Assembly: GCF_900106535.1 (NCBI RefSeq)
Contig: NZ_FNOH01000023.1
Location: 16,474-80,473, forward strand
Length of the DNA stretch: 64,000 bases
Direction of reading: 5' to 3'
DNA from: Myxococcus xanthus
GTDB lineage: Bacteria > Myxococcota > Myxococcia > Myxococcales > Myxococcaceae
A program made the translations under genes and the position numbers. The notes below the pieces were generated by a model. It was not told the DNA's origin. It saw only the letters and a program-made list of their open reading frames with translations, and did not search any database. Shown one piece after another: positions 47,701 to 57,589 of this stretch (position 1 is the first letter of the stretch; the number at the start of each line of letters is the position of its first letter).

Positions 47701-48382
47701 CCCGCATGCGCGCCTTGAGCTTCTTGTACTTCTCCGCCTTCTTCGCCTGGCGCGACAGCGCGTCGAGCCGCTTCTCCAACTCGTTGGTGATGTCAGTGAC
47801 GCGCAGCAGGTTGGCGTCGGTCGCCTCCATCTTGCGCTCGGCGGCCTTGCGGCGGGCCTTGTACTTGGTGACGCCCGCGGCCTCCTCCAGCAGGTGGCGC
47901 CGGTCCTCCGGCTTGCTGGACACGATGAGGCCCACGCGGCCCTGCTCGATGATGGAGTACGCCTTCGTGCCCACGCCGGTGCCGAGGAACAACTCGGTGA
48001 TGTCCAGCAGGCGGCACAGCGTCTTGTTGATGAGGTACTCGGAGTCGCCGTTGCGGAACAGGCGCCGCGTCACCGTCACTTCGGAGAAGCCCTGGTACTG
48101 GGGCGCGAGCTGGTCCGTGTCATCCACGATGAACGTGAGCGACACCTCCGCCATGGACAGCGGCGGCTTGTTCTCCGAGCCGTTGAAGATGACGTCCTCC
48201 ATGCCGCGGCCACGGAGGTTCTTCGCGCTCTGCTCACCCATCACCCAGCGGATGGCGTCCACGACGTTGGACTTGCCGCAGCCGTTGGGCCCGACGATGC
48301 CCGTCACGCCTTCGTCGAACGTGAAGACGCTCCGTTCCATGAAGGACTTGAAGCCGGTGATGTCCAACCGCTTGATTCGCAT
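44780..48382 (-). CDS. smc: Chromosome segregation protein SMC
   Basis: 1,200 aa, normal length. The N-terminus MRIKRLDITGFKSF with Walker A GPNGCGKSN is followed by two long coiled-coil arms around a hinge near residues 525-640 (GIFGLVADVINVTPRYERAV). The C-terminal head holds the signature LLSGGEKALTAVG and Walker B FCLLDEVDAPLDE. It is the ATPase core of condensin with ScpA and ScpB, which are not in this window. The 3' end faces the terminator at 44664. Confidence 0.98.
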   Translation of the reverse strand: MRIKRLDITGFKSFMERSVFTFDEGVTGIVGPNGCGKSNVVDAIRWVMGEQSAKNLRGRGMEDVIFNGSENKPPLSMAEVSLTFIVDDTDQLAPQYQGFSEVTVTRRLFRNGDSEYLINKTLCRLLDITELFLGTGVGTKAYSIIEQGRVGLIVSSKPEDRRHLLEEAAGVTKYKARRKAAERKMEATDANLLRVTDITNELEKRLDALSRQAKKAEKYKKLKARMRDIDLHAATHRQLELMAEKKMLQSRLENLGSEERESLDRVKELEETITRRRTELEAETAALQALAAEVHTLESSLQRDTQEMTYGKRDLEETRARVAAAQVELDGLLARKAEMSEAMAAREAELSGIAGSWKEDEVAMQVAQEELRRVSQLQTEVALRLEQERAGLVAVATRLANHESNLVNLARQRGDLGARRAKLQGELETLRAQEQTLENVRGDVAKRVEDTRHLAAELAERKGQEEDALTRTRAAFTENEIEVIALREELSDKRSRLSTLEDIQKNYDGFDRGVRAVMTRAGVQAREQGIFGLVADVINVTPRYERAVEAALGERLQHVIVESRDKGVELVDYLKGHAEGRGSFLPVPALDTLPAPLEPDFSQPGVLAHALREVTCEEALTPLVQLLLGDVVIVQDVATARAWTESGGPACTLVTVEGEVFRPDGTIVGGESEGAAVGALQKKREIAELATEVARVEERYNEILTRHYTLQKQMGHAEGVLKGLAKNQHAEELNLASQEKDLHKAGEDLARVRERVRALEVEEGQLTQSHQALEHEEEASRGEVAHGQADREGREERVKQLVSEQESLRLRAETANGELTGLRIKVAAGSERGESARKELDSLVSQRQDMETRITRLQATVVEGGARVEELARRTTDTEGGLSQRAEEHRLAAEGLEARRAAHTTASAEVREQDATFRELRGRVDELMQGLSQISLREREIALELEHLAAGIRERHQVELANELHKYHMLAALAPETEAELKDLRAQVEKMGEINLTAIDEHAELSKRYDFLTAQKKDLQSSIEQLKEAIQRIDATSRERFKQTFDVVNEKFQAIFPRLFGGGRASLILTNEGPGGEPGVEIVAQPPGKKLQSVNLLSGGEKALTAVGLIFGIFLIKPTPFCLLDEVDAPLDEGNVGRYNDMVKEMSKQSQFILITHNKRTMEVSNTLYGVTMEEPGISKLVSVRMREAGAANDDKVTAA

Positions 48383-48983
48383 GCCAGCGGGCTCCTAGAG
48401 CGGGCTCGGTACGAGGAGAAAATCGCGCGCGAGGCCGAAAAATCGGCCTCGGAGCGTTCAGCAGAAAGGAGTACCAGCCACCTTCCAGGTGATCAAGCAT
48501 GGCCATGCCACGCATCGCCATACGTTCGGTTGCCTGGTATGCGACAGAGCAGACGTGCTCTGTAGCTGTAGCGCGCGCACTGCGAGGCGGCGGCGTGTGC
48601 ACCGCGCTTCTACGCTCCCATGACGTCCTCCCGCTGGTGCGGCTGCTTCAGCCCTGTTGAGTCCTGTTGCGCCACGCGAGCGCGTGACCTTCCGCGGGAC
48701 GTAGCATTCCGGTCTGACATGCCCTCGGCGGACGCTGGGTTCCTTCGACACGCCCCCACCCGAGCCCACACGAACGCGCCGCCCTTGCCCACCTGACAGG
48801 CAGGCGTGTCGACGCGGTGCGGAAGGGCCTCGTCGAGCACGCGAACGCCGGTATGGCAGCCGCGCGTGCCGGGCATCACGCACGCATCATGACCCGGGGG
48901 AAGGGTGAGACAGAACCGCCGCGTCGTGAAGCGCGGGTCGCCCGCAGCGAAGAAGCCCCAGCCAGGAACCAGCGTCTACGGGC
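48383..48983 (-). other. 600-bp gap between smc and corC-like gene
   Basis: No gene with convincing features is seen. A frame of 89 codons exists on the minus strand (48610-48879), but it has no recognisable family and no good ribosome site. The region should contain the smc promoter; I see no clear -35/-10 pair. Composition is as elsewhere. Confidence 0.5.
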
Positions 48984-50375
48984 TCAGGACTCGTTCGAGG
49001 CGCCAGAGGGCGGCTCACCGGCGCCCGCCGAGCCGTCCGACACGGTGCGCGCGGACGCCGTCCGCGCTTGCGGCTCCACGGTGACACGCACCACGCGTGG
49101 CCCTTCCACCGCGTCCACGACGATGCGCCACATGTCGAGCCGCAGCGTGTCCCCCTTCACGGGAACACGGCCCAGCCTCGTCATGAGGTAGCCGGCGATG
49201 GTCGTCACTTCGCCCTCTTCGTCCTCATCCAGGTCGAAGTTGACGTCCAGCCGCTCCTCCAGGTCGTCGAGCTGCGCGGTGCCCGGCAGCTCGAAGCGGC
49301 CGCCAGGCAGCGCGCGGACCTCGTCCATGCGGCGGCCCAGCTCCGCGACGTCGCCCACCACCTCCGCCACCACGTCGGCAATCGTCACCAGCCCGGACGT
49401 GCCGCCGTGCTCGTCCACCACCAGCGCCGTCTGCCGGCGCCGGCGCCGGAACTCCGCCAGCAACTGCTCCAGCGTGGCGCCCTCGGGGATGAACAGCACC
49501 GGCCGCTGGACCTGCGCCAGGCTGCGCAGCTCGCCCCGGGACAGCAGGAAGAAGAGGTCCTTGGCGTTCACCACGCCCTCGACCTCATCGAGATTGCCCC
49601 GGCACACCGGCAGCCACGTGTGGCCCGCCGCGCGAGCATCCGCGATGCACTTCTCCAGCGGCTCTTCCACGTCCAGGAACTTCACCTGGTTGCGCGGAAC
49701 CATCACCTGCCGCGCCGTCTTCTGCGCCATCTCCAGCGCGCGCTCCAGCAGCTCCGCGCGCGCCGTCGTAATCGCGCCCGCCTGCGCCGAGCTGTGGAGG
49801 ATGACCAGCAGCTCATCCTCGCTGTGCGCCTCGTGCGCCTCCCCCACCGACTGGAGGCCGAAGACGCGCAGCACCCACGCCGCCAGCCCGTTGAGCAGGA
49901 CGATGGCCGGGTAGAACAGGACGTAGAACACCCGCATGGGCAGCGCCACCGCGAGCGTCGTGTCCTCGGGCCGCTGAATCGCCAGGCTCTTGGGCGCCAG
50001 CTCACCGAGGACGATGTGCAGGAAGGTGATGATGCTGAAGCCAATCACCACCGCCGCGGAGTGAGCCAACGTGGTGGCGGCGCCCTCCGGCACCAGTTGC
50101 ACCAGCACCGGCTCCAACAAACGCGCGAAGGCCGGCTCACCCAGCCAGCCCAGGCCCAGGGAGGCCAGGGTGATGCCGAACTGCGTGGCGGAGAGGTACG
50201 CGTCCAGCTTCTCCACCATCTTCATGGCCGTGGGCGCGCCCGGCGCACCTTCGTCCACCAGGGCCTGGAGCCGCGTGGCGCGAATCTTCACGATGGCGAA
50301 CTCGGTCGCCACGAAGAAGCCGTTGGCGAATACGAGGAGGATCGCCAACCCCAGGAACAACCATTCGTTGCCCAT
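48984..50375 (-). CDS. CNNM/CBS-domain protein of the CorC/HlyC family
   Basis: 463 aa. An N-terminal DUF21 membrane domain (about 1-190) has spans such as WLFLGLAILLVFANGFFVAT and the STXFGITLASLGLGWLGEP-type motif; it is followed by two CBS domains (about 210-335) with PRNQVKFLD, LEEVEGVVN-like and DEHGGTSGLVTIADV. A C-terminal CorC_HlyC domain (about 345-430) contains LDDLEERLDVNFD and EVTTIAGYLMTRLG. Such proteins are membrane ion (magnesium/cobalt) transport or sensing factors. It starts 3 nt after the upstream TPR gene stop, so they are likely co-transcribed. Confidence 0.92.
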   Translation of the reverse strand: MGNEWLFLGLAILLVFANGFFVATEFAIVKIRATRLQALVDEGAPGAPTAMKMVEKLDAYLSATQFGITLASLGLGWLGEPAFARLLEPVLVQLVPEGAATTLAHSAAVVIGFSIITFLHIVLGELAPKSLAIQRPEDTTLAVALPMRVFYVLFYPAIVLLNGLAAWVLRVFGLQSVGEAHEAHSEDELLVILHSSAQAGAITTARAELLERALEMAQKTARQVMVPRNQVKFLDVEEPLEKCIADARAAGHTWLPVCRGNLDEVEGVVNAKDLFFLLSRGELRSLAQVQRPVLFIPEGATLEQLLAEFRRRRRQTALVVDEHGGTSGLVTIADVVAEVVGDVAELGRRMDEVRALPGGRFELPGTAQLDDLEERLDVNFDLDEDEEGEVTTIAGYLMTRLGRVPVKGDTLRLDMWRIVVDAVEGPRVVRVTVEPQARTASARTVSDGSAGAGEPPSGASNES

Positions 50376-50378
50376 GGC

Positions 50379-51194
50379 TCAGAACAAGGCTTCGAAGTCC
50401 GGGTCACCCTTGAGGGCGTCGAACATGGGGTCGGTGGACAGCCACCCCATCACCTTCGGCCGGTCCGCGGTGAGCGACTTCTGCAGGTACTGCACGGCGT
50501 CCTTGGGACGCCCCCACAGCGCGAACAGCGCGGACAGGTTGTAGTTGAGCAGCAGGTCTTCCGGGTTGAGCGCCCGCGCACGCTCATAGGCACGCTCCGC
50601 CTCCGCGTAGAAGCCCTTCTGCGCGAAGCAGATGCCCAAATCCAGCTGCGCCTCGAAGTTGTCCGGCTCCAGGCGCACCACTTCCTTCAACTGGGTGATG
50701 GCGGAGCGGTAGTCGCCCTCGTCCATCATCAGCGCGGCCAGCTCGTGACGGGGGAAGGCATCCTGGGAGTCCAGCTCGATGGCCGTCTGGAGCTCGCGCA
50801 TCGCCTCCTCCACGCGGCCCTGGTCCGCGTAGGTGAGGCCCAGGTTGAGGTGGGCGTCCGGATACTCCGGATCCAACTCGATGGCTTCCTTGTACTCCTC
50901 CACCGCCATCTCCCCCGCGTGGGTGGAGAGGAAGCAGGCCAGGTTGTAGTGCGCCGTGGCGCTCTCCGGCTCCAGCTTCAGGGCGGTGAGGTACTCCGAC
51001 AGGGCCTCGCGGAAGAGCTTCTTCTCCGCGTAGACGGTCGCCAGGTTGTCGTGGGCGTGCGCGGAGCTCGGGTCGAGGTCGATGGCCTTCTTGAACTCCT
51101 TGATGGCCTCGTCGAGCCAACCCCGGTCCGCCAGCTCGATTCCACGAGTGTTGTGCTCGTCGGAGAGAGCGATGTTGTCCTTTTCGCGGGCCAT
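50379..51194 (-). CDS. TPR repeat protein (271 aa)
   Basis: ATG 51194. No signal peptide. From about residue 10 to 235, six to seven TPR units can be followed, for example ELADRGWLDEAIKEFKKAID, SAHAHDNLATVYAEKKLFRE, YPDAHLNLGLTYADQGRVEE and NFEAQLDLGICFAQKGFYAE. A short C-terminal cap ends DPDFEALF. It is cytoplasmic and probably a protein-interaction scaffold. It is the first gene of a two-gene unit with the CorC-like gene. Confidence 0.88.
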   Translation of the reverse strand: MAREKDNIALSDEHNTRGIELADRGWLDEAIKEFKKAIDLDPSSAHAHDNLATVYAEKKLFREALSEYLTALKLEPESATAHYNLACFLSTHAGEMAVEEYKEAIELDPEYPDAHLNLGLTYADQGRVEEAMRELQTAIELDSQDAFPRHELAALMMDEGDYRSAITQLKEVVRLEPDNFEAQLDLGICFAQKGFYAEAERAYERARALNPEDLLLNYNLSALFALWGRPKDAVQYLQKSLTADRPKVMGWLSTDPMFDALKGDPDFEALF

Positions 51195-51256
51195 GAGCGC
51201 GCGGGCAATCTACGCGCCGCGCTCCAAGAGGTGCAAGGTAGAGTTTCCCCTCGCCC

Positions 51257-52474
51257 ATGCGCCACGTCGCCCTGCTGCTGCTCATGTTGTCCGCCTGTCA
51301 CCCCCGCACCATCCCCCCGCCGGAGCCGCTGCCGCCGGAGGAGCCCGCCGGACAGTCCCCCGCCCCCGGGGATGCGGGCCAGGCGCCCGCCCCTCCCATC
51401 GGGGCGCCAGCGGCCGAGCCCCCCGCCCGTTCCGTGTCCATCATCGTGGGCGGCGACGTGACGCTGGGCCACAACTACCAGACACACTACGACGCGGAGA
51501 CCGCCAAGGGCCGCCCCCAGGACGCCCTGCTGGCCTACGGGTTCCAGGAGGTGAAGCCCCTGACGGACGCCGCCGACCTGTTCGTCGTCAACCTGGAGTG
51601 CCCCTTCACCGAGCGCGGTGAGAAGCTGCCCAAGAACTTCAACTTCCGCGCGAAGCCGGAGCTGGTGGGCATCCTCACCGCCGGCGGCGTGGACGTGGTG
51701 AGCCTGGCCAACAACCACCTGATGGACTACGGCGCCCAGGGCCTGCTCGACACGCTGGACACCCTGGACGCGGCGCACATCCCCTACTTCGGCGCGGGCC
51801 GGAACCTGGCGGAGGCCCGGCGCCCGGCCATCGTCACCGTGGGCGGCCAGCGGGTCGCGCTGCTGGGCTACTTCTTCCTGGGCACGCGCAACATCGAACC
51901 GCCCGGGGTCTACGCCACGGAGACGACCCCTGGGGTCGCTGGCCACTTCTCCGACGAGGCCGTCATGGAGCAGATGCTCCGGGAGGACATCGCCGCGGCC
52001 CGGGCCCAGGCGGACATCGTCCTGCCCTACTTCCACTGGGGACGCGAAGGCACCTACACCCCGGAGCCCTACCAGGTCCGCCTGGCCCACGTCGCCATCG
52101 ACGCGGGCGCCGCGGGTGTGCTGGGCGCCCACCCGCACGTCCTCCAGGCCATGGAGCTGTACCAGGGCAGACCGGTCGTCTACTCGCTGGGGAACTTCGT
52201 CTTCGGGGGGAACTGGAACCCTCGCGACAAGCGCGGCGCCCTGTGGAAGGGCCACTTCGGGCCCGACGGCGGCTACCTGTCCAGCGAGATTCTGCCCTTG
52301 AGGACCGACCGCTTCCCGGAGCTGCCCTTCCAGCCGGTGCCCGTCACGGGCGAGGCGGCGGAGGCGGTGCTGCGGCTCCTGGCGGAGTCTTCAGAAGGCG
52401 TGGAGCGGATGCTGCCCGAATTGGAACCGTGGGCACGTCCGCCTCCCTCCCCCGAAGTCCGAGGGAGGGAGTAG
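51257..52474 (+). CDS. CapA-family (PGA_cap) metallophosphatase-like lipoprotein
   Basis: 405 aa. The signal MRHVALLLLMLSAC ends in Cys14, and a Pro/Ala-rich linker follows to about residue 55. The PGA_cap fold then has IIVGGDVTLGH, LFVVNLECPFTERG, SLANNHLMDYG, LPYFHWGRE and GAHPHVLQAME, the standard metal-site motifs of CapA/PgsA proteins. These act in poly-gamma-glutamate or related capsule handling, usually with synthase genes; none is nearby, so the substrate is open. It faces away from the TPR/corC pair. Confidence 0.9.
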   Translation: MRHVALLLLMLSACHPRTIPPPEPLPPEEPAGQSPAPGDAGQAPAPPIGAPAAEPPARSVSIIVGGDVTLGHNYQTHYDAETAKGRPQDALLAYGFQEVKPLTDAADLFVVNLECPFTERGEKLPKNFNFRAKPELVGILTAGGVDVVSLANNHLMDYGAQGLLDTLDTLDAAHIPYFGAGRNLAEARRPAIVTVGGQRVALLGYFFLGTRNIEPPGVYATETTPGVAGHFSDEAVMEQMLREDIAAARAQADIVLPYFHWGREGTYTPEPYQVRLAHVAIDAGAAGVLGAHPHVLQAMELYQGRPVVYSLGNFVFGGNWNPRDKRGALWKGHFGPDGGYLSSEILPLRTDRFPELPFQPVPVTGEAAEAVLRLLAESSEGVERMLPELEPWARPPPSPEVRGRE

Positions 52475-52482
52475 CCAACGCA

Positions 52483-52605
52483 CTAGACCTTGTTGTTGGA
52501 CTGGCCCTTCTTGGCGCGGCTGCGGCGGCGCTTCAGCTGGGCCTTCCGGCCCTTGGCGCGGTTGGCGACCTTCTTCTTGGAACGATTTCCCTTCTGGGCG
52601 GGCAT
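52483..52605 (-). CDS. Small basic protein (40 aa)
   Basis: The ATG 52605 frame begins MPAQKGNRSKKK and then runs RAKGRKAQLKRRRSRAKKG to NKV. About half of the residues are Lys or Arg, and there are almost no hydrophobic residues, so it is likely a nucleic-acid-binding or ribosome-associated protein. No strong Shine-Dalgarno is seen. It is convergent with the CapA gene (8 nt away) and divergent from prfA. Codon usage is normal for the genome, which supports a real gene. It is not matched to a known family. Confidence 0.6.
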   Translation of the reverse strand: MPAQKGNRSKKKVANRAKGRKAQLKRRRSRAKKGQSNNKV

Positions 52606-52760
52606 GTGGAAGGACTCCGTGTAGGTGATGTGAAACCGACCGCTGAGCGCGGTGAGGGCGGCCCTTTTTTCATGCTCCCGCCCAAGCGTCCAAGGAATTT
52701 CTTGACTCCGCCCGCCCTTGCCAGAGGCCGTGCAAAGGGGCAATACCCCCCGGAACGACG

Positions 52761-53849
52761 ATGATTGACAAACTCGAAGACGTCGAACGCCGGTTCGAAC
52801 GCCTGACCGCCGACCTGTCGAACCCCGACGTGCTCGCCGACTCGGCGAGGCTCCAGAAGGTGTCCAAGGAGCGCGCGGGCCTGGAGAAGCTGGTCGAGGC
52901 CTTCAGGACCTACCGCAAGGTGCTCGCCGACCTCAGCGAGGTCGAAGCATGGCTCGGCAGCAGCGACGCCGACGAGAAGGCCTTCGCACGCGAGTCCCTG
53001 CCCGGACTGAAGGAACAGCGCGACGAGCTGGAGGCCAGCCTCAAGATTCTCCTCCTGCCCAAAGACCCGAATGACGAGAAGAACGTCATCCTGGAAATCC
53101 GCGCGGGCGCGGGCGGTGACGAGGCCGCCCTCTTCGCCGAGGAGGTCATGCAGATGTACCTCCGCTACGCGGACCGCCGGGGCTGGAAGGCGGACATCCT
53201 GGACATGAGCCCGGGCAACGCCGGCGGCGTGAAGGACGCCACGGTGACGCTGTCCGGTGACGCCGTGTTCAGCAGCATGAAGTACGAGTCCGGCGTGCAC
53301 CGCGTGCAGCGCGTGCCGGCCACGGAGACGCAGGGCCGCATCCACACGTCCACCATCACGGTGTCGGTGATGCCGGAGGCGGAGGACGTGGACGTGCAGG
53401 TGAACCCGGCGGACATCGAGATGCAGGTGATGCGCTCCACGGGCTCGGGCGGCCAGAGCGTCAACACCACGGACTCCGCGGTGCGCCTCATCCACCACCC
53501 GACGGGCATCGTAGTGAAGTGCCAGCAGGAGAAGAGCCAGTTGAAGAACCGCACCATGGCCATGCGCATGCTGCGGGCGAAGCTCTACGACATCGAGCAG
53601 GAGCGCATCCGCAACGAGCGCGACTCCGCGCGCCGCGCCCAGGTGGGCACCGGCGACCGCAGCGAGAAGATTCGCACCTACAACTTCCCGCAGGACCGGC
53701 TGACGGACCACCGCATCGGCCTCACGGTGCACAACCTGCCGGGCGTCATGGCCGGTGACGTGGAAGACGTCATCACCGCCTGCCGGACCTTCTACCAGGC
53801 CGAAGCGCTCAAGGCGCAGACGGCCGGCGGCCCGAAGCCCTCCGCATGA
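52761..53849 (+). CDS. prfA: Peptide chain release factor 1
   Basis: 362 aa. The GGQ motif lies in RSTGSGGQSVNTTDSAVRLIH, and the codon-reading anticodon-like PAT sits in HRVQRVPATETQGRIHTS, so it is RF1 (UAG/UAA). The C-terminal RTYNFPQDRLTDHRIGLT is also typical. ATG 52761. Its stop overlaps the prmC start by 4 nt, coupling the release factor to its methyltransferase. Confidence 0.98.
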   Translation: MIDKLEDVERRFERLTADLSNPDVLADSARLQKVSKERAGLEKLVEAFRTYRKVLADLSEVEAWLGSSDADEKAFARESLPGLKEQRDELEASLKILLLPKDPNDEKNVILEIRAGAGGDEAALFAEEVMQMYLRYADRRGWKADILDMSPGNAGGVKDATVTLSGDAVFSSMKYESGVHRVQRVPATETQGRIHTSTITVSVMPEAEDVDVQVNPADIEMQVMRSTGSGGQSVNTTDSAVRLIHHPTGIVVKCQQEKSQLKNRTMAMRMLRAKLYDIEQERIRNERDSARRAQVGTGDRSEKIRTYNFPQDRLTDHRIGLTVHNLPGVMAGDVEDVITACRTFYQAEALKAQTAGGPKPSA

Positions 53850-54727
53850 GCAGCGAGCCCTGGACCATCCGCAGGGTCCTCACCTGGACGACGCAGCACT
53901 TCGAGAAGCGACAGGTGGATGCGCCGCGGCTCACCGCGGAAATCCTCCTGTCGCACGTGCTCAAGCTCAGCCGCGTCCGGCTGTACGTGGACCTGGACCG
54001 CCCGCTCTCCAAGGACGAGCTGGGCGCCTACCGTGCCCTCATCGAGCGGCGCATGGCGGGCGAGCCCACGCAGTACCTGACGGGGGTGCGTGAGTTCTAC
54101 AACCGCCCCTTCAAGGTGGACGCCCGGGTGCTGATTCCGCGCCCGGAGACGGAGCTGTTGGTGGAGGCGGCGCTGCGCATGCTTCCCAAGGACGCGCCCG
54201 GCCGCGCGCTGGACGTGTGCACCGGCTCCGGCTGCATCGCCATCAGCCTCGCGGCCGAGCGGCCACAGGCCACCGTCATCGCCACCGACCTGTCTCCGGA
54301 CGCCTGCGCGCTGGCGCGGGAGAACGCCCAGGCGCTGGGCGTGGCGGACCGGGTGACGGTGCTGCAGGGCGACCTCTTCACCCCGGTGCCCGCGGGCGAG
54401 CGCTTCCAGGTGGTGGTCTCCAACCCGCCGTACATCGCCTCCGGGGAGATTCCCGGCCTGTCCGCCGAGGTGCGACGCGAGCCGACGCTGGCGCTCGACG
54501 GCGGGCCGGACGGGCTGGTGGCGGTGCGCCGAGTGGTGACGGGTGCGCGCCAGTGGTTGGAGCCTGGCGGCCTCCTTGCATTGGAGATTGGCGAGGACCA
54601 GGGCCCCGCCGTCCTGGAGCTCCTGCGTGCCGCGGGTTACGCGGACGCGCGGGTGGAGAAGGACCTGGAGCGGCGGGAACGGATGGCATTTGGGACACAG
54701 CCCGTGGCCAGCGAGCCACAGGGCTGA
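53846..54727 (+). CDS. prmC: Release factor glutamine methyltransferase PrmC
   Basis: 293 aa. The N-terminal helical domain contains AEILLSHVLKLSRVRLYVDL. The SAM-binding loop is DVCTGSGCIAISLA, and the catalytic motif VVSNPPYIASGEIP is intact. It methylates the Gln of the GGQ motif in release factors. Translationally coupled to prfA. Confidence 0.97.
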   Translation: MSSEPWTIRRVLTWTTQHFEKRQVDAPRLTAEILLSHVLKLSRVRLYVDLDRPLSKDELGAYRALIERRMAGEPTQYLTGVREFYNRPFKVDARVLIPRPETELLVEAALRMLPKDAPGRALDVCTGSGCIAISLAAERPQATVIATDLSPDACALARENAQALGVADRVTVLQGDLFTPVPAGERFQVVVSNPPYIASGEIPGLSAEVRREPTLALDGGPDGLVAVRRVVTGARQWLEPGGLLALEIGEDQGPAVLELLRAAGYADARVEKDLERRERMAFGTQPVASEPQG

Positions 54728-54741
54728 AGACGCAGGGAACC

Positions 54742-56004
<1,263 letters not shown>

Positions 56005-56149
56005 GGCTGAGGGGCCGGGGGGCGACGGGACGGCGCGTTGCCAACAGAAGGCACAAGGCGGGTTGCATCCGAAATTTCGCGCGACCTATCATTCTCCCAT
56101 CGACTGGGGAGAACACCACTCCCCCCCAACAGGAGAATGGAACCGCCCC

Positions 56150-56539
56150 ATGGATTGCCCCAGCTGCAACGTCGAGATGTCCGATCTCGAGGGGGATGAT
56201 CAGACGTTGCGAAAGTGTGGAGATTGCGGCGGCCTTTGGATTGACGTCGCGGACCTCAACCGGGTCCTGCTCCACAACAACCTCCCCGGGCTGGAGAGCC
56301 AGGGCGGCAAGGTGGATGCGGAGGCACTGACCGGTCAGTGCCCCGAGTGCCAGGTCGACCTCGTCCGCGTGGACGGTGGCGACCGCCAACATCCGCTGCA
56401 TTACGACACCTGCGAGTCCTGCGGCGGCATCTTCCTGGAATCCGAATTCCAGGACGCCACCGACGTGAAGGTCGCGGTCGAGGAAATCATCGCGTTCTTC
56501 CGCCACTTCGGCGCGAAGCGGAAGATGGCCGCTCTGTAG
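56150..56539 (+). CDS. zf-TFIIB-type double zinc-ribbon protein
   Basis: 129 aa from ATG 56150 (AGGAGA 13 nt upstream). Two zinc ribbons: MDCPSCNVEM...CGDCGGLWID near residues 3-32, and CPECQVDL...CESCGGIFLE near residues 64-98. The CGDCGGLW/CESCGGIF patterns are those of the zf-TFIIB family. A C-terminal helix, VAVEEIIAFFRHFGAKRKM, follows. The role is unknown; nucleic-acid binding is possible. Confidence 0.87.
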   Translation: MDCPSCNVEMSDLEGDDQTLRKCGDCGGLWIDVADLNRVLLHNNLPGLESQGGKVDAEALTGQCPECQVDLVRVDGGDRQHPLHYDTCESCGGIFLESEFQDATDVKVAVEEIIAFFRHFGAKRKMAAL

Positions 56540-56592
56540 GCGGAGTGCGTCGCCCCCCGGGAAACCGGGCGGGCGGCAGCCAGCCCGTCAGC

Positions 56593-57432
56593 TCACCGCT
56601 GGCTGCGGAACTCCTCGCCCCAGGCCTCGGCGACGGGCCCGTCGAACGCCAGTGACGCATCCGGCGGGCGTGTCCCCTCGGAGTCCCCTCGCGGGAAGCG
56701 CACCGTCACCCGCCCGTGCGGGGGGACGTCCAGGGACAGCTTCTCTCCGGACAGCGTGTAGGCGCCACTGACTGTCGTGGACACCTCACCCTCCAGGGGC
56801 TCCTCGGTGAGGCTGTAGGTTCCGTCCAGGTAGAAGGACAGGAAGCGGTGCGGTGCCCCCTTCAGGCCACCGAACCAGGTGCCGAGCAGCGGCGCCAGCC
56901 GGCCGTTGTAGCGCAGCTTGGGCGCCAGCCAGGTGCCATTGAGGGCCTTCCCGCCAGCGTAGAAGACGATGTCGGTGACGCACACGGGCGCGTCGTCCTT
57001 GGCGCCCGGGAAGCGCTCCGACACCTCCAGCGTGAAGCGGGCGCCCCGAAGTCCGGGCTTGAGGGGCACCACCTGGAGCCCGCGCTTGTCCTCCACGCGG
57101 ACGCTGCGTGCTTCCTTGATGCCGGTCAGGGTGAGCTTCCGCGCCCGGGCGCGGGCCTTGAACGCGGCCCGGTCCGAGCCGTCGCCCGTGTACACGCGGA
57201 CCTCGTCCACAGTGACGATGTCCTTGAAACCGAAGGTGAAGGACGCGGGTGCGTCTCCACTGACACACCACGCGGTGGAGTCGCGGCCGTCGAGCACGTT
57301 GAGAGGCCCGTAGCGCTCCGGCTGACGGGTGCGGTCGAGCCAGTCGGAGGCCTGGACGTAGCCTGGCGGGACATTGGGTGCGGCGGAGGCCGCCGTGGCG
57401 GACAGGAGGGAGGCGAGGAGCAGGCGTCGCAT
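56593..57432 (-). CDS. Secreted discoidin-like glycan-binding protein (279 aa)
   Basis: ATG 57432. Signal peptide MRRLLLASLLSATAASA, then APN. Residues 18-165 form a discoidin-like (NADase-type glycan-binding) domain. It has PLNVLDGRDSTAWCVSGDAP, KDIVTVDEVRVYTGDG and DAPVCVTDIVFYAGGKALNG. A second beta region, about 170-275, is lipocalin-like with APLLGTWFGGLKGAPHRFLS and YTLSGEKLSLDVPPHG. It is periplasmic or secreted. No catalytic residues are visible. Confidence 0.82.
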   Translation of the reverse strand: MRRLLLASLLSATAASAAPNVPPGYVQASDWLDRTRQPERYGPLNVLDGRDSTAWCVSGDAPASFTFGFKDIVTVDEVRVYTGDGSDRAAFKARARARKLTLTGIKEARSVRVEDKRGLQVVPLKPGLRGARFTLEVSERFPGAKDDAPVCVTDIVFYAGGKALNGTWLAPKLRYNGRLAPLLGTWFGGLKGAPHRFLSFYLDGTYSLTEEPLEGEVSTTVSGAYTLSGEKLSLDVPPHGRVTVRFPRGDSEGTRPPDASLAFDGPVAEAWGEEFRSQR

Positions 57433-57589
57433 GTCCCCGCATCTTTGATCGCCTCGCGAGCGCGGCTCCAGTCCGAGCACGCACGGAGCGGCCGGGTGGA
57501 TGCGGATGAAAGCGCCCGCGCGGATGTTGGGGTGCTTGACACTCCGTCCCCGACGGGAAGGATGGCGGCCTGTGCTGGAGGAGACCGTG

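Noticed and set aside
48610..48879. 89-codon minus-strand frame between smc and the CorC-like gene.
   Set aside because: No ribosome site, low-complexity basic composition, and no recognisable family; likely chance in GC-rich DNA.
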